A stretch of 45,574 nucleotides of DNA, taken from assembly GCA_964583095.1 (NCBI GenBank), contig CAZOVB010000035.1:1-45574 (forward strand). Reading direction: 5' to 3'. The notes under the pieces are model-generated. The model did no database searches and had not been told where the DNA came from. It was given only the letters and a program-made list of their open reading frames with translations. The first letter of the stretch is position 1; each line of letters starts with the position of its first letter. The translations under genes were made by a program, and so were the position numbers. This document shows positions 44,042 through 45,574 of the stretch, piece after piece. Origin of the DNA: CAZOVB01 sp964583095 (GTDB taxonomy: Bacteria; Planctomycetota; Phycisphaerae; SM23-33).

Positions 44042-44425
44042 TTACTGCCCCGAGTCTTTTTGTGTGAACGGCAGAGACAAGCTGGGCCTTCCAGCACTCT
44101 GAACCCTTAATCCAAGGTCCAGTTCTATCTGCCACCCATCGGAAGTCTCTATCTCGTGAACGCGGCCGCTTCTGCCGGCAGGCAGGTTCAAGGTATCGTT
44201 GGAACAGCATCCGTAATCGTATTTTACCACCCGCGCGTTGGGATAGGTAACGGAATTCGCCCGGAAGTTTTTCGCATTGTCCGTCCCCGAGATCGCGTAG
44301 CCATACTGAACATCCAGCGTCTGGCCGTCGACCACTCCCGAATGCTCCTGCCGGCTCCTTGAAGCCATCTGGCCGTTTCGTAACTGCTTGTAATGACAAT
44401 ACTTGTCCTTAACCGGTGCCTGTCC
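44042..44425 (-). pseudogene. RHS/YD-repeat remnant
   Basis: A 128-codon stretch. It contains GQTLDVQYGYAISGTDNA and SVTYPNARVVKYDYG followed by SGRVHEI, the signature of RHS/YD-repeat proteins, which are normally thousands of bases long. No start signals or RHS core lie around it, so it is a fragment. It is in frame with, and immediately follows the stop (TAG 44426-44428) of, the upstream membrane-protein gene. The last ~30 residues after the repeat have no RHS character. The ankyrin gene begins about 45 bases further on. Confidence 0.65.
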
Positions 44426-45232
44426 CTATTTGTTCCAGTCGTCAACCTGCCGAAAAGACCGGGCGATAGCCAAGGCTGCTTCGATCTCATGGTCTGTTGC
44501 TTCACAAACCATCAGTACCCGAGCCATGCCCTTTGCATCGAATATCATGATTCTCCTCACCTTACCGGACCTCCCGGACGTGTTCCACATGAAGACGTTC
44601 TCGCCATATTGAGTGATTTCGCCGTCAGGAATCAGCCACAGATCCCGAAATGATAGGCCCGCGTATTGAATAGCCGCCGCGACTGGATCATTCTCGGCAG
44701 CTTGGAACGCGTCCTTTGTTGCAGCTAATGCTTCTATAAACTTCTCCTTATCCGTCTTTCCATCATGCCGCCTTGCCTGCCACTTGATCTCACCCCACTC
44801 CTGGTCGCGGGTAACCTTCAGGAGAGTCCGGACGATATTTATGTCATAGCCAATACCGTCCAGAAACTTCACCATCATTGGCGTCGTCCACGTAGCCGGC
44901 TTTGCCTCCCCCGTCTTCTGGAGCGACAGACCCAACGAAGCGCTTTGGGACATTTGAAGAACAGACTGTACTGTTCTCGGGATTGCGACTCCGAAATACC
45001 CAGAGTCTGCACCCGCGGCTACATAGACATAATGCCCACATTCAGGCAAGGACCGGGGCCACTCCTTGGGCACTACCTTTACACTTTCTTGGCCAACCTC
45101 ATCCGGAAGGATCGGCCTGAAGCGACTGGGCCATCCAGCAAGAGAGGAACGCACAGCAAGCAGAACAGCAACACCGATAATCCCCGCAGCCAGGCAACTT
45201 CCGATTATGGTTCGTCGTGCACGTCTAGACAT
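44426..45232 (-). CDS. Membrane-anchored protein of unknown function
   Basis: A 268-residue protein that I do not recognise. A basic start (MSRRARRTIIG) precedes a single hydrophobic helix (residues ~10-30), then a soluble domain that would lie outside the cytoplasm. It ends FDAKGMARVLMVCEATDHEIEAALAIARSFRQ..., with a helix-rich close. The ATG has AAGGAG upstream. The RHS fragment follows directly after its stop codon. No neighbour suggests a role. Confidence 0.7.
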   Translation of the reverse strand: MSRRARRTIIGSCLAAGIIGVAVLLAVRSSLAGWPSRFRPILPDEVGQESVKVVPKEWPRSLPECGHYVYVAAGADSGYFGVAIPRTVQSVLQMSQSASLGLSLQKTGEAKPATWTTPMMVKFLDGIGYDINIVRTLLKVTRDQEWGEIKWQARRHDGKTDKEKFIEALAATKDAFQAAENDPVAAAIQYAGLSFRDLWLIPDGEITQYGENVFMWNTSGRSGKVRRIMIFDAKGMARVLMVCEATDHEIEAALAIARSFRQVDDWNK

Positions 45233-45468
45233 AATTGCAACTCCTTCTTTCCGCCAAATGCTTCACAAGGTCATCCTCAATCTATTGATTGTACCAATGT
45301 TCCTTTGATTGCTCTTTCGCCCATCGCAATCCTCCAACCTGCCCATGATAGGTGACCCAATCTCTCGACGTACGATATTTTTCGCACATTTAGATAGACG
45401 GGCAGCCCTTGGGCTGGTGAAGTTTGGGTGTTGAACGACTCAAACGACCAACACAAGGAGCTACCCTA
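45233..45468. other. Divergent intergenic region at the window end
   Basis: About 235 bases between two divergent genes. It has AT-rich stretches and one short palindrome, CAGCCC-TT-GGGCTG (45403-45416). No gene or RNA recognised. Confidence 0.4.
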
Positions 45469-45574
45469 TGGAACATGGTACCACAGAATCAACGGCGAAC
45501 AAGGGATTGGATCAGGTGATGAGCGGGTTGCGTTGTGTGAATCGTTCGATGGCTATTGGGTGGAATGGGGGTGG
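45469..45574 (+). CDS. Start of an unknown gene (truncated by the window)
   Basis: ATG 45469 opens a frame of at least 35 codons to the window end (MEHGTTESTANKGLDQ...). AAGGAG lies 7 bases upstream, a good ribosome site. The visible residues are polar with no signal peptide and match no family I know. It may continue into an accessory gene beyond the window. Confidence 0.6.

Noticed and set aside
45403..45416. Palindrome CAGCCC-TT-GGGCTG as an operator or attachment site
   Set aside because: Six-base arms with a two-base loop are expected by chance in GC-rich DNA and there is no partner copy in the window.

Overview
The window is GC-rich chromosomal DNA most likely from a Planctomycetota bacterium of the Phycisphaerae type. 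This rests on a pseudopilin-like secreted protein, very large secreted beta-helix proteins with a LamG-like end, an RHS-repeat remnant, a GH94 phosphorylase with a LacI regulator, and the overall gene style. It is an inference from protein families, not from a marker gene. A Re-citrate-synthase-like enzyme hints at an anaerobic or facultative ancestry, while catalase-peroxidase and a PerR-like regulator point to periodic oxygen exposure.

Layout. 1-0.5 kb: end of an ACR3 arsenite pump. 0.7-4.1 kb: secreted beta-helix/LamG protein A. 4.2-7.5 kb: Re-citrate synthase-like enzyme and ketol-acid reductoisomerase (ilvC) on the minus strand, enclosing a tiny lipoprotein and a DUF1328 membrane peptide on the plus strand. 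8.0-13.8 kb: a response regulator, then a minus-strand run of mutS2 (without its usual Smr end), a methyltransferase, a pseudopilin-like protein, a TIGR04283-type glycosyltransferase and a short ORF that looks like a gene remnant. 14.0-17.4 kb: ABC-F ATPase, esterase and hexapeptide acyltransferase, tightly coupled. 17.3-20.7 kb: a minus-strand housekeeping operon rpmA-obg-coaX plus a short, degenerate MnmE-like GTPase. 20.8-24.5 kb: hybrid histidine kinase, ECF sigma factor, membrane anti-sigma candidate and methyltransferase. 24.5-26 kb: orphan TolC-type lipoprotein.

26-38.3 kb is a carbohydrate region: iron-type alcohol dehydrogenase, GH94 phosphorylase, LacI regulator, a large gene that looks 5'-truncated, an FAD-dependent oxidoreductase and beta-helix/LamG protein B, a close paralog of protein A. 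38.5-41.3 kb is a peroxide-defence pair (katG and a PerR/Fur-like regulator). 41.7-42.9 kb is an oligogalacturonate-lyase-like beta-propeller. 43-45.6 kb is an accessory end: ankyrin-repeat protein, RHS remnant, unknown single-pass membrane protein and the start of an unknown gene.

Taken together, secreted beta-helix proteins may act on plant or algal polysaccharide (pectin is suggested by the lyase-like propeller), and GH94 would split disaccharides by phosphorolysis. The least conventional items are the Smr-less MutS2 with a repeated C-terminal module, the beta-helix/LamG paralog pair, the degenerate MnmE-like GTPase, and several gene remnants that mark rearrangement points. I found no tRNA, rRNA, CRISPR array, insertion sequence or prophage.
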